Part shown: piece after piece, positions 36,182 to 46,976 of the stretch
Layout of the letters: every line of letters starts with the position of its first letter
Numbering within the stretch: position 1 is the stretch's first letter
Origin: Dactylis glomerata
Taxonomy: Eukaryota > Streptophyta > Magnoliopsida > Poales > Poaceae
DNA: 64,000 nucleotides
Assembly (NCBI GenBank): GCA_007115705.1
Contig: QXEO01001819.1
Location: 124,001 to 188,000 of the forward strand
Direction of reading: 5' to 3'
Notes under the pieces: generated by a model
What the model saw: the letters and a program-made list of their open reading frames with translations, nothing else
The model's database searches: none
Told to the model about the DNA's origin: nothing
Position numbers and translations under genes: made by a program

Positions 36182-36955
36182 ATGGCCCCGGTGTTCACTG
36201 AGCAATACCAGTTAGGGCATGGTGGTAGCCTGGTTTTCGAGCGCGACCTCACTACCCTGACCTTGTTCCTGGATCGTCTGTATCCGGAGTTCAAGGGAGC
36301 CGTGCTCAATGAGCACCCGGATGGAGAGCTTCAGTGGCTTATCAGGGCAAGTTGCCGTGGCAAGAAGGGAGATTTAAGTTCTCCAAGGATCAAGTTTGAG
36401 CTTGTGGAGAACACTTGGGCCGATGGTTTGGTCCGAGGTATGCAGGAGATGCTTGCCCGCTTATGCGGACTGCATGTTGAGGAGGTCCAGGTGGAGCGCT
36501 TTAGGAACTTTGCTCGGCGTGATGCGGAAGGGCGTCCCGCAAACATGCCGGGGCACCATGAGCCGAGTTCATATGTAGATCACATGGACTTCTTGCTGTA
36601 CTCCACTCAGCAGGAGGCAGATCGTGCATGTACCAAGGCCAACCTTGAGCACTTCGCACTTGTGGAAGCAAGGAGCACTATCAGGATCCTTGCCAGGGAT
36701 CGCAAGAGCCTTCGCCGCCAGCGCCAGGAAAAGGATGAGACCATTGAAGAGTTGAAGGCCCAGGTGGCTGAGCTGACTGAGTACATTGGAGATCTAGAGA
36801 ACCACCTTGGTGAGGAGGAAGGCATTGACCTCCGCAAGGAGGATAATGCCCTCATTAGTGACGAGGATGATTTCATGGAGGACCTGGATGATCAGGAGGA
36901 TGATGGATTCATCAAGGATGAGGAGGAGGAAGACCCCGAGGAGCCCGATGTTTAG
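36182..36955 (+). CDS. Extra ORF upstream of gag-pol (ORF0-like), coiled-coil protein
   Basis: Encodes 257 aa from the ATG at 36182, about 200 bp after the primer site. The N-terminal two thirds look globular (residues about 1-150). A heptad-rich charged helix follows (about 165-215, with KDETIEELKAQVAELTEYI), then a strongly acidic tail rich in D and E to the end at EEPDV. There is no zinc knuckle, protease or nuclease motif. Extra ORFs in this position are reported from long-LTR grass chromoviruses. The role is unknown; the coiled coil suggests self-association and the acidic tail an interaction surface (inference). The bases before the ATG (AAAATTTTGTAG) resemble a splice acceptor. Confidence 0.75.
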   Translation: MAPVFTEQYQLGHGGSLVFERDLTTLTLFLDRLYPEFKGAVLNEHPDGELQWLIRASCRGKKGDLSSPRIKFELVENTWADGLVRGMQEMLARLCGLHVEEVQVERFRNFARRDAEGRPANMPGHHEPSSYVDHMDFLLYSTQQEADRACTKANLEHFALVEARSTIRILARDRKSLRRQRQEKDETIEELKAQVAELTEYIGDLENHLGEEEGIDLRKEDNALISDEDDFMEDLDDQEDDGFIKDEEEEDPEEPDV

Positions 36956-37228
36956 ATTGGAGATCCAAGTGTTATCTAGTTATGAGTTCACTTTAAGTCA
37001 CTTCGTGTAGGTGTGAGTTGTATCCCCCTCTCTAGTAGACGAGTCGCAATGGTTTGATGTAAACCATTTGTATTGTGTGAACTCGTATGTGTGGTATGTT
37101 GGATGTTTGTTGAATGAAATATGAATTTGGCCCTTCAGGCCTTAGTAAGATTAAAATGCATCATTAGTTTTACATTCAAAATTTAGCAAATTAGTTTGTC
37201 CCTCTTGTCTTACACCCATTATCTTCAG

Positions 37229-40200
37229 ATGCCGCGAGCACCCCCACCCCCGAACCCGGAAGTAGCACAACTGCTAAGGTTGATCATGGAAGACCGGGAA
37301 GCAGCCCGAGCTAAGCGCCAAGCTAACTTGGCCACTCTTCAGCAGCTAGCCCAGATGGCAATGAACCACAACAATGGCAATGGAAATGGCCATGGTGAAG
37401 GAGAAAACAATGGCCATGGTGATCACCGATCCAAGTTAAGGAGTTTCCAAAACACCAACCCACCTATGTTCACTAAGTCTGAAGAACCCTTAGATACTGA
37501 TGACTGGCTTCGCACCATGGAGAACAATTTGGCAGTCGCCGGAGTTGGCGAACATGAGAAGGTCTTGTACACCACCCACTATCTTGCTGGAGCCGCAAGA
37601 GCTTGGTGGGATAGCACTCGTGCAATGCAAGCCCAAGGGTATGTGATGCCTTGGGAGGAGTTCAAGAGCAAGTTCAGCAAAGCCCATGTTCCTTTGGGAT
37701 TAGTCAAAAGAATGAGAGATGAGTTCAGGAATCTGAAGCAAGGTTCCCTGTCTGTGGTTGACTATCGTGACAAGTTCCTTACCTTGTCTAGGTATGCCCC
37801 AGATGACACCAACACCAATGAGAAGAAGCAAGAGAGGTTTCTGAATGGACTTCATGATGAGATGCAATGTGTCTTGGTCAGCATTCCCTTTGCAGACCTG
37901 GAGTCATTGGTTGACTCTGCCATTCAGATGGAAGGCAAACTCAAGCAAGCTGCAGAAAACCGCAAGCGCCGTATGATGTATCAAGGCAACTCAAGCAACT
38001 CGCAGAAGCCAAGGGGAAATCCACCTATGGGTTTTGCCCCTAGACCTATGAGGCCTCCTGCACCTGCTCCACGTCCCAACTTTCCCAACCGTCTGACCGG
38101 CAACAACTTCAACCGTACACCTCCAAGACCTAATGGCAACCACTTCAACCCCAATACTCCAAGGCCAAATGGCGCACCTGCGCTACCCAAGTCTGGTGAC
38201 AAGTCTGGTGTTACCTGTTATGAGTGCGGAATTAAGGGGCACTACTCCAATGAATGCCCGAAGAAGCTGAATGATGCATCCAAGACCACTGCTCCCGCTC
38301 AGCAACATCGCCGTGTTGGAAATGGCAAGAATTATCCACCAAGAAATCAGCCTCACCCTCGAGGCCGTCTGAATCACATGAATGTTGAAGAAGCTCAGGA
38401 AGCAACCGACGTTGTGCTTGGTATGTTCCCTGTTAACTCAGTTCCTGCAAGAGTTCTGTTTGATTCTGGAGCTTCACACTCATTTGTCACTAAGTTATTT
38501 GCGGATAAAAGTGGACTTCAACAAACACCCCTGAAAAATACCATGTCTGTACAAATACCTGGGTCAATAACAAAGGCTAGTTGGACCTGCTTGGCAGTGC
38601 CCATAGAAATCCATGGGATAGCATTCTTAGCCAGTTTGATTGTGTTAGGAACCAAGGGATTGGAAGTAGTCTTGGGTATGGATTGGATGTCGCAGCATCA
38701 AGGAGTGATAGAGTGTGCCAAAAAGACCATCACCATGAAGAGTAGCACTGGAATTGTAGTAAAGCATGTGTCCGTAAAACCACCCCAAATCACCAGATGT
38801 CATAAGAGTATCTCAGGACCAACTCTAGAGCAAGTTCCCATCGTCTGTGAATACCCGGATGTTTTTCCCGATGAGCTACTCGGAATGCCACCGGATCGGG
38901 ATATTGAGTTTATCATTGAGCTTATACCTGGAACTGGACCTATAGCCCAACGACCCTATCGTATGAACCCAGCTGAACTAGTAGAGTTAAAGAAGCAATT
39001 GGATGACCTTTTGAGTAAGGGATTGATTCAGCCAAGTTCATCTGCTTGGAGATCACCCATCTTGTTTGTGGATAAAAGTGACGGTTCCAGCCGACTGTGC
39101 ACTGATTACCGCAAGCTAAATGATGTTACCATCAAGAATAAGTATCCTCTTCCAAAGATTGATGATCTGTTTGACCAATTGACTGGAGCTCAAGTATTCT
39201 CAAAGATTGACCTTAGAACTGGATACCATCAAGTGAAGATCCGTGCAACCGATATACCTAAAACAGCTTTCACTACCCGATACAGATTGTATGAGTACAC
39301 CGTAATGTCCTTTGGATTAACCAATGCCCCTGCCTATTTCATGAATCTCATGAATAAGGTTTTCATGGAGTTTTTGGATAAGTTTGTTGTTGTCTTCATT
39401 GATGACATTCTTATTTATTCCAAGTCCGAAGAAGAGCATGCAACCCATTTGAGATTAATCTTAGAGACCCTGAGAGAGCATCAGCTATATGCCAAGTTTA
39501 GTAAATGTGAGTTTTGGTTGAAGGAAGTTGGATTCTTAGGCCATGTATTATCAGCTGGAGGAGTTTCAGTGGACCCAAAGAAGATCAAATCAGTCATGGA
39601 ATGGGAAGCCCCTACCACTCAAACTGAAGTTAGAGGTTTTCTCGGATTAGCAGGATATTACCGCAAATTTGTTGAAGGGTTTTCAAGCATTGCCAGACCC
39701 ATGACCGAACTGTTGAAGAAGGACAAGAAGTTTGAATGGACCCCTAAATGTGAAGAAAGTTTTCAAAAGCTCAAGAAGCGATTGGTAACCGCCCCCGTCC
39801 TAACCATGCCCGATATCACCATAAACTTTGATGTCTATTGCGACGCCTCCAAACTTGGACTTGGTTGTGTGTTAATGCAAGAAGGCAAGGTCATAGCATA
39901 CCTCTCCCGGCAGCTTAGACCTCATGAAGAAAACTATCCGACCCATGATCTGGAGTTAGCAACCATAGTTTTAGCTTTGAAGACCTGGAGGCATTATCTT
40001 ATGGGAAACCGTTGTGAAATTTACACTGACCACAAGAGTTTGAAGTATATTTTCACTCAGAAGGAGTTGAACATGAGGCAAAGAAGATGGATAGAGTTAA
40101 TCAAGGATTATGATCTGGAGATTCATTACCACCCCGGTAAGGCCAATGTGGTGGCCGATGCCTTGAGTAGAAAGCCATGCACCTTGAATATGATGATCAA

Positions 40201-41626
40201 GGAGGAGCAACCCATGTTGCACCAAGAGTTTGAAAGGTTTGGATTGGAACTAGTCAGTCAAGGATTCTTAGCCAACCTTGAGTTTCAACCCACCTTGATG
40301 AGCCAAATCAAAGAAGCCCAGAAGGGAAATGAGAGTATTGACGAAATTAAGCGCAGAATTAGTTCCGGCAAGGTGCCAGGATTTGAGGAAGATGATCAAG
40401 GAGTTCTCTGGTATAAAGGACGTATTTGTGTGCCTGCTGATTCAGAACTGAAGGAAGTCATTATGAAGGAAGCTCATGAGACCCCTTACTCCATCCACCC
40501 CGGTGGAACCAAGATGTATCAAGATTTAAAGGAACAGTTTTGGTGGCATGGAATGAAGCGTGAGATTGCATCGTTCATATCCAAGTGTGACATTTGTCAA
40601 AGAGTCAAGGCTGAACATGAACGTCATGCTGGACTGCTGCAACCTTTGCAAGTTCCGGAATGGAAGTGGGAATCAGTTGGAATGGATTTCATCACTGGAT
40701 TTCCAAGGTCTAGCCGCGGAAATGACTCTATCTGGGTCATTGTGGATAGACTGACCAAAGTTGCCCACTTTATTCCTGTCAAGACCACTTATACATCAGG
40801 ACAACTGGCAGATCTTTATCTATCCAGAATTGTTAGTTTGCATGGAGTCCCTAAAACCATAGTTTCTGATCGAGGAACCCAATTCACCTCAAGATTTTGG
40901 AGAAGTTTGCACCAAGCCTTGGGAACCAAATTAGCCTTTAGCACAGCTTACCACCTTCAGACTGATGGACAGACTGAGAGAGTAAATCAAATACTTGAAG
41001 ATATGTTGAGAGCCTGTGTTCTAGCCTATGGAACTAAGTGGGAAGATTGTCTGCCTTTCGCGGAGTTTTCCTACAACAACAGTTATCAAGCCAGTTTGCA
41101 AATGGCCCCATTTGAAGCTTTATATGGAAGAAAGTGTCGTACCCCTTTGAATTGGTCTGAAACCGGAGACAGTAAGATATTTGGACCTTACATTCTGCAA
41201 GAAGCTGAGGAGAAGGTTCGCATGATTCGTGAGTACCTCAAGGCAGCCCAGTCTAGACAGAAGAGTTATGCTGACAAAAGACGTAGAGAACTGACCTTCA
41301 AGATTGACGATTTTGTCTATCTTAGAGTACCACCTCTCAAGGGAATGCAGAGATTCCAAGTAAAAGGAAAGCTTGCACTAAGGTATATTGGACCCTGCAA
41401 GATACTAGGCCGCAGAGGAGAAGTGTCTTATCAGTTGGAAATGCCCCCTGAATTGTCTGAAGTGCATGATGTTTTTCACGTGTCTTTACTTCGGAAATGT
41501 CTTGAAGTTCCTGAGAAGCCAGAAATCTTCAAGAATATTGATCACCGTTCTGTGGATATCAACAAAGATTTGACCTATCGTGAAGTGCCAACCCGTATCC
41601 TCGCGGAAGCATATCGAACCACTTGA
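37229..41626 (+). CDS. Chromovirus gag-pol polyprotein (1465 aa), stop before the chromodomain
   Basis: I take the ATG at 37229; the 11 codons upstream begin with TTG. Order of parts: gag domain about residues 85-200 (AGAARAWW, FLNGLHDEM); zinc knuckle C-x2-C-x4-H-x4-C at about 330; aspartic protease DSGASHSF near 412; RT with SFGLTNAP and the active site FIDDILIYS near 722; RNase H starting at DVYCDASKLGLG near 868; integrase with an HHCC finger and a DDE core (D in GMDFITGF, D in VSDRGTQF, E in DGQTERVN, about residues 1152, 1213, 1248). All catalytic residues are present. A TGA after YRTT ends the frame just before the chromodomain. Apart from that stop the copy looks recently active. Confidence 0.93.
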   Translation: MPRAPPPPNPEVAQLLRLIMEDREAARAKRQANLATLQQLAQMAMNHNNGNGNGHGEGENNGHGDHRSKLRSFQNTNPPMFTKSEEPLDTDDWLRTMENNLAVAGVGEHEKVLYTTHYLAGAARAWWDSTRAMQAQGYVMPWEEFKSKFSKAHVPLGLVKRMRDEFRNLKQGSLSVVDYRDKFLTLSRYAPDDTNTNEKKQERFLNGLHDEMQCVLVSIPFADLESLVDSAIQMEGKLKQAAENRKRRMMYQGNSSNSQKPRGNPPMGFAPRPMRPPAPAPRPNFPNRLTGNNFNRTPPRPNGNHFNPNTPRPNGAPALPKSGDKSGVTCYECGIKGHYSNECPKKLNDASKTTAPAQQHRRVGNGKNYPPRNQPHPRGRLNHMNVEEAQEATDVVLGMFPVNSVPARVLFDSGASHSFVTKLFADKSGLQQTPLKNTMSVQIPGSITKASWTCLAVPIEIHGIAFLASLIVLGTKGLEVVLGMDWMSQHQGVIECAKKTITMKSSTGIVVKHVSVKPPQITRCHKSISGPTLEQVPIVCEYPDVFPDELLGMPPDRDIEFIIELIPGTGPIAQRPYRMNPAELVELKKQLDDLLSKGLIQPSSSAWRSPILFVDKSDGSSRLCTDYRKLNDVTIKNKYPLPKIDDLFDQLTGAQVFSKIDLRTGYHQVKIRATDIPKTAFTTRYRLYEYTVMSFGLTNAPAYFMNLMNKVFMEFLDKFVVVFIDDILIYSKSEEEHATHLRLILETLREHQLYAKFSKCEFWLKEVGFLGHVLSAGGVSVDPKKIKSVMEWEAPTTQTEVRGFLGLAGYYRKFVEGFSSIARPMTELLKKDKKFEWTPKCEESFQKLKKRLVTAPVLTMPDITINFDVYCDASKLGLGCVLMQEGKVIAYLSRQLRPHEENYPTHDLELATIVLALKTWRHYLMGNRCEIYTDHKSLKYIFTQKELNMRQRRWIELIKDYDLEIHYHPGKANVVADALSRKPCTLNMMIKEEQPMLHQEFERFGLELVSQGFLANLEFQPTLMSQIKEAQKGNESIDEIKRRISSGKVPGFEEDDQGVLWYKGRICVPADSELKEVIMKEAHETPYSIHPGGTKMYQDLKEQFWWHGMKREIASFISKCDICQRVKAEHERHAGLLQPLQVPEWKWESVGMDFITGFPRSSRGNDSIWVIVDRLTKVAHFIPVKTTYTSGQLADLYLSRIVSLHGVPKTIVSDRGTQFTSRFWRSLHQALGTKLAFSTAYHLQTDGQTERVNQILEDMLRACVLAYGTKWEDCLPFAEFSYNNSYQASLQMAPFEALYGRKCRTPLNWSETGDSKIFGPYILQEAEEKVRMIREYLKAAQSRQKSYADKRRRELTFKIDDFVYLRVPPLKGMQRFQVKGKLALRYIGPCKILGRRGEVSYQLEMPPELSEVHDVFHVSLLRKCLEVPEKPEIFKNIDHRSVDINKDLTYREVPTRILAEAYRTT

Positions 41627-41740
41627 ACCCGTAGCATCAAGTTTCTGAAAGTTCAGTGGAGCAATCACACAGAAGATGAAGCCACTTGGGAACGAGAAGA
41701 TTACCTTCAGAAAGAATTTCCCAATCTTTTCAGTTCTTAG
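41627..41740 (+). pseudogene. Chromodomain tail separated from integrase by a stop codon
   Basis: In the same frame as gag-pol, downstream of the TGA at 41624-41626, the reading continues with KFLKVQWSNHTEDEATWE and ends at a TAG near 41740. The W and the E-A-T-W-E motif identify a chromodomain of the type used by plant chromoviruses for targeting chromatin. One base change would account for the stop. Products of this copy would lack the targeting tail unless the stop is read through. Confidence 0.82.
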
Positions 41741-42426
41741 TTAGTGAATCTCGAGGATGAGATTCTTTTTAAGGGGGAAAGATTGTAACAAATCAAAAAT
41801 TTGTAACCTATTTCCTATTAATTAAAGTGCCAAATTTTGGGCCAAGATAAAACCTTTCATCTCATATCGCATGCATGCATAGTATTTGAATAAGTGTTGT
41901 TCTATGATTTCATGTGTGTTGAAAATTGTTGTATATTATTTAGTTAATCCACATCTAACCAACAGAAGCATTAGGGAAGAAACACAAGGACCAAAGAAAC
42001 CAGAAGCAAAAGAAATAAAGAAAAAGAGAAGAAAAGTTTGATCTAGAAAATGTTATTGACTACCCTACTTTGGACACTTAGATTAAGAAATCTGTAAATC
42101 AATTAGGTGTCTGGTTAGTTGGTTGAGCTTGACCACATTACCTACTTACTCAACCAAGGTTTCTCAAACAAAAACTCAAACCAGAACCCCACTCAAACAT
42201 CTGCCAAAGTTTGAATCTGAAACAGTGACCATATCCAAATTTCGAAATAAAATTTCTGCAAAACATTTTCTTTCTTCAGAACAAAAATAGATTTGGAATC
42301 CTTATGGAATATCTTGACAACCCACGGTGGCTGATTTCAAAATTTCGAATTCAAATTTCGTTCAAGCATTTGACCGAACACCCTGTGAGCACAAATTCAG
42401 AAAATCGCGTCTACTGTTGATGACGC

Positions 42427-44049
42427 TGCTACTCGTGTGATGGCGCCAGAAAAGACTGTGGCGTTTAGTTGACGTGGGAGCAGTATGTCCTTGTGCGTGG
42501 TGATGACCAGCCCGTTGGGAACCCCAAGAGGAAGGTATGATGAGTGTAGCAGCAAGTTTTCCCTCAGTTAAGAAACCAAGGTATATCGAACAGGAGAAGG
42601 GAGACGGTGACGACTGAAGGTGTTTGTGGAACCTGCACACACACAGACAAATACTTTGTCCCCAACTTGCGATGAGGTTGTCAATCTCACCGGTTTGCTT
42701 GAAACAAAGGTTATGAGTGTATCGAGTGGAAAACAGTAGTAAAATGCTAGTAAAGTAAACAGTGCGGGAAAAGTAAACAGGTGATTGCAATATGATTAAA
42801 ATAGGACCGGGGTCCACAGTTCACTAGTGGTGTCTCTCCATAGATAAAATAACATGCTGGGTAAACAAATTACAGTTGGGCAATTGATAGAATAAAGATA
42901 ACGTGATATGTCAAGAAGATCACTATGAGATTCACTCTGGGCATTACAACAAAATACATAGACCGCCATCCAACTGCATCTATGACTAATAATCCACCCT
43001 CGGGGATATCATCCGAACACCCCAAAAGTATTAAGTTGCGAACAACAGATAATTGCATTAAGCAAAGTGTGTAATGTAAACAAAGCATATGCCCTTGAGC
43101 ATATGAATGTTGTTTTCTCCCTAGTAGCAACAGCACATCTACCACCTTAGAGGTTTCTGTCACTCCCCCAGGTGAAATAGAGGCATGAACCCACTATCGA
43201 GCATAAATACCCCCTCTTGGAGTCACTAGCAACTACTCGGCCAAGATAGCTACTAACAACGGAGAGCATGCAAGATCATAAACAACATAGAGATAACAAA
43301 AGATATAATTCAGTACAGCAACTTAATCATAAACACCAATATTCATCGGATCCCAACAAACCAACATCATACAATTACATAACGGTGATCTCAATCATGT
43401 AGGGCAGCTCATGAGATCTAAACATGAAGCACATGGTGGAGAAGACAACCAGCTAGCTACTGCTATGGACCCATAGTCCAAGGTAGACTACTCACTCATC
43501 GCTCCGGAGGCAAGCATGGCGATGAAGAAGACCTCCGGTGGCGATTCCCCTCTCCGGCAGGGTGCCGGGAAGAGCTTCTGGACCCTCCCGATCTTCGGGT
43601 CGACGGCGGCGGCGGATCGCGATGTATTCTGGAAAACTGATCGGGCCCTTAGGTTTTTCTCGTCAGGGGGTACTTATAGGCGAAAGGGGACTGTCAGAGG
43701 GGGTCCCACGCCCCCTCACACAGGGCCGGCGCGGCCAGGGGCCTGGCCGCGCCACCCCTGTGTGTAGGGCCCACGTGGCCCCTCTCCTTTTCTCCTTCGG
43801 ATGTTTGGGAGCTCCCCGGTGAAATATGACTTCAGGAACTTGTTTCGTCCAATTCCGAGAATATTTCCTGTGTATCACTTCTGAAACACAAAAACAGCAG
43901 AAAATAGGAAACTGGCACTGTGGCACTTCGTTAATAGGTTAGTTCCGGAAAATGTATAAAAATGCCACTAAGTGTAACGAAACAATAGGCAAATGGTGTA
44001 AAACAAAGCATGGAGCATCAAAAATTATAGATACGTTTGAGACGTATCA
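42427..44049 (-). repeat. 3' LTR (minus-strand sense) of the right Athila-type element
   Basis: 1623 bp; partner of 49238-50860. The purine tract complementary to AGCATCCCCAAGCTTAAC borders it at about 44050-44067. Confidence 0.93.
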
Positions 44050-46976
44050 AGCATCCCCAAGCTTAACTCCTGCTCGTCCTCGAGTAGGTAAGTGATAACA
44101 AAAGAATAATTTTTGAGGTGACATGCACCTACACAATCTTGATCATATATGTAAGTATTGATGAGCTGGGATCAATAGAACTTAAAACATGGGCATGAAA
44201 GATATAATCATGACAATAAGAACTTAGCAACCATGTTGTAAACATGCAAATGAACACAAACAAAAGATCATGATAATGAAACAATGAAAGTCAAACGTGT
44301 GTTCAAATCATAAGGAAAAACATACAAGTGGTTTTCAGCTTGTCCTTCAAAGAGAGCAAAACATAAATGCATAGGACACCTCAAAGTTTAAGAGGGCGAC
44401 TAGATACAAATAATTTAAGAACAAGTGAAACCAACAATATGAGTCAATCAATGAACCTTGGGACAATGCATATCACACTAAGAATGACAACTATGCTCTC
44501 TTAATGGTGCATAAAGAAAGAAGGTGGTGACTCAACATAAAAGTAAAAGAAAGGCCCTTCGCAGAGGGAAGCAGTGATTGCAAGTTTTATAACCTTCAAA
44601 AATTATGGTACTTACCGGCTTTGAGCTCTCATTGCCCCCATCATAAGCATCTTGAATGGTTAAAGTTAATGCGAGAACAATTATGATGCATATGCTTGAC
44701 AAATCATAAGTTGAAAACCTCGTGTCCCGTGAATACAAGTACCCAAACCATGCTAGTTTACTTAGAGTCCCAAGCAAGGCTCTTGTCATTGTAAGTATAT
44801 GCATATCATTGAGAACCGCCAATGGGGTACCTCCGTGCCCGATGACATGGAACAAGCCCACATCAAAATGACAGGACAAGCAGACAATGAACACCTCGAC
44901 ATCTCTTTTATTTGCTATATTGTTTAGCTTTTTATTGTGAGATGCGTCGTCGAATGTTCACCATGGGTATGCTGCAAATTTCCACCATGAATTATGCATG
45001 GCTTAGATTGGCGGCCCGGCGTTTCCCTAACACATATAAAAACTCCATGATCCCTACAAGATTCCAAATTCATTTCACACAGCGGGCATCCATAAACAAA
45101 AGATCACGATATCAACTCAAATAGGAAGTGCAATGTTGAAAGCTTGCCCCATGACGGCATGGTTGGGCTAGAATCCAACTTACAACTTGCAAGCATAACA
45201 ACTCAACATAAAAAACCACAATGTCAAATTTTTAGAACAGGAAAAAGTAAAGTGTGCCTTCCGGTTCGTGAGAGCTTTATTGACCGAATTTCGCATAACA
45301 CTGGTAAGAGTTTAATTTGAAGAGAATATAAAAGCAAGTCAAATTTACTTGGAATAGCAAATTGCTAGTAGGTATGTATGGTGGACACAATGGAAAACTT
45401 GGCTTTTAGGAGTTGGATGCACGAGTAGAGCTCATACTCAGTACAAGGCGAGGGCTAGCAAAAGACTGGGAGCGACCAACTAAGAGAGCAATAATGGCCA
45501 TAATCATGCAAAGCGACAAAGCGACATTAAAAGAAGCATACGATGGCATCAAAAGTCAAAAACTAAATGATCATGAAGGCTAATGGCGACTTTGGAAGAG
45601 TCTAACATGTGTGAGCATGCGCCAAGTCAACCCAAATAAAGCATCAAGGAGAAAACCAAAATAATGCTTCCATATAATAAAAACAACGCATGATTTTTTC
45701 AAAGGCTCATTAAGCAATCTCAGTTATTTGAGACAAGTCATGCTACAGCAAAACCACTAAGCATACTATCAAAAAGACATCAAGCATGACATGAAAAAGC
45801 CTAAGCCGCAGTCTACACAAGCTCCTTCTTGTACCACTATTTTGCACAAAGCTTTTTCTCTTTTCCAACACCATTTGAAATTTTTATAAACACCTCTTTT
45901 GATGAAAACCAATAAAGTTCAGAGGCAAAAATGCACCTTGATGAAAAGATATGACAAGATCTGAACGCATATCAAGGCGAAAACGAAAACCAAAAGCAGT
46001 AGCAGAAAAACTAGAATGCTCGATTAATAAGAGTGAAAACTAGAGCATTCTTTGCAAACGAAAACGAGTACATCTCCTCCAAAGGAAATTTGTTGGGGTC
46101 CAACCATTTATTGCAGCAAACAAACAAACTAAACAAACTAAGAAAACTAAAACAACTGACGCTCCAAGAAAAACACATAGTGCATGAAGCAATAAAAATA
46201 TAGTGTTTTGAAAGGTGACCTGATTTTTGCCGATGAAGAAGGGGTGCCTCGGGGGCATCCCCAAGCTTTGACGCTTGTACTTCTTGGATATTTCTTGGGG
46301 TGCTGGGAATCCCCAAGCTTGAGCTTTTGTCCATTCTTCAACTCATCTCATCATTCTCCAATCCCTACACTTGAAAACTTCCTTCATACAAAACTAAACA
46401 CAATTCTATTAGCAACATTAGTGTAAGCATAAAATATATTCAACCTCTTTTAGCTTCAGGTTTCAACCCAAAACCACCACATATAAAGTATATACTACTG
46501 TAGCAACTTCCACAAGAGTTCCATGATCAAAAAGAACTCAAAAGAAAGCGATAAAGTGGCAAAAACAAATATTGGCAGAAATCTGTCAAAACTGGACAGC
46601 TGATAATGGACGAATTTTTGAGGGATTTTCCGTTGCTCAAATCAAAAAGTGTTCAACTAAGAAAAGTTTGGATATAACCTGGGGCATATGCACAAGAAAT
46701 CGCAGGTCCAAAAGATAAACAGAGAATTTTCACGAATTTTTACGGTGCAGCACCGAAAACAGTTTTAGGACAGCAATAACCCCAAATCTTTACCTCACTC
46801 AAATTAGAGGCTTCTCTTGGCACAAAAACGAAATAAACAAGATAAGGAGCGGTCATTACAGTAGTAATGACTTCCAAGACTCAAATAAAAGAAAAAGTAC
46901 TGAAAAGTAAACAATGGGTTATCTCCCAAGAGTGCTTTTCTTTAACGCCTTTGAGCTAGGCGCAGAAAATTGCGAA
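44050..46976 (-). other. Non-coding 3' internal region of the right Athila-type element
   Basis: No convincing ORF. Homologous to 3469-6637 of the left element, with the 236-bp segment in single copy. A modest frame at 44532-44894 also exists in part in the left element (about 5934-6155) but is broken there and has no known domain. Confidence 0.65.
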
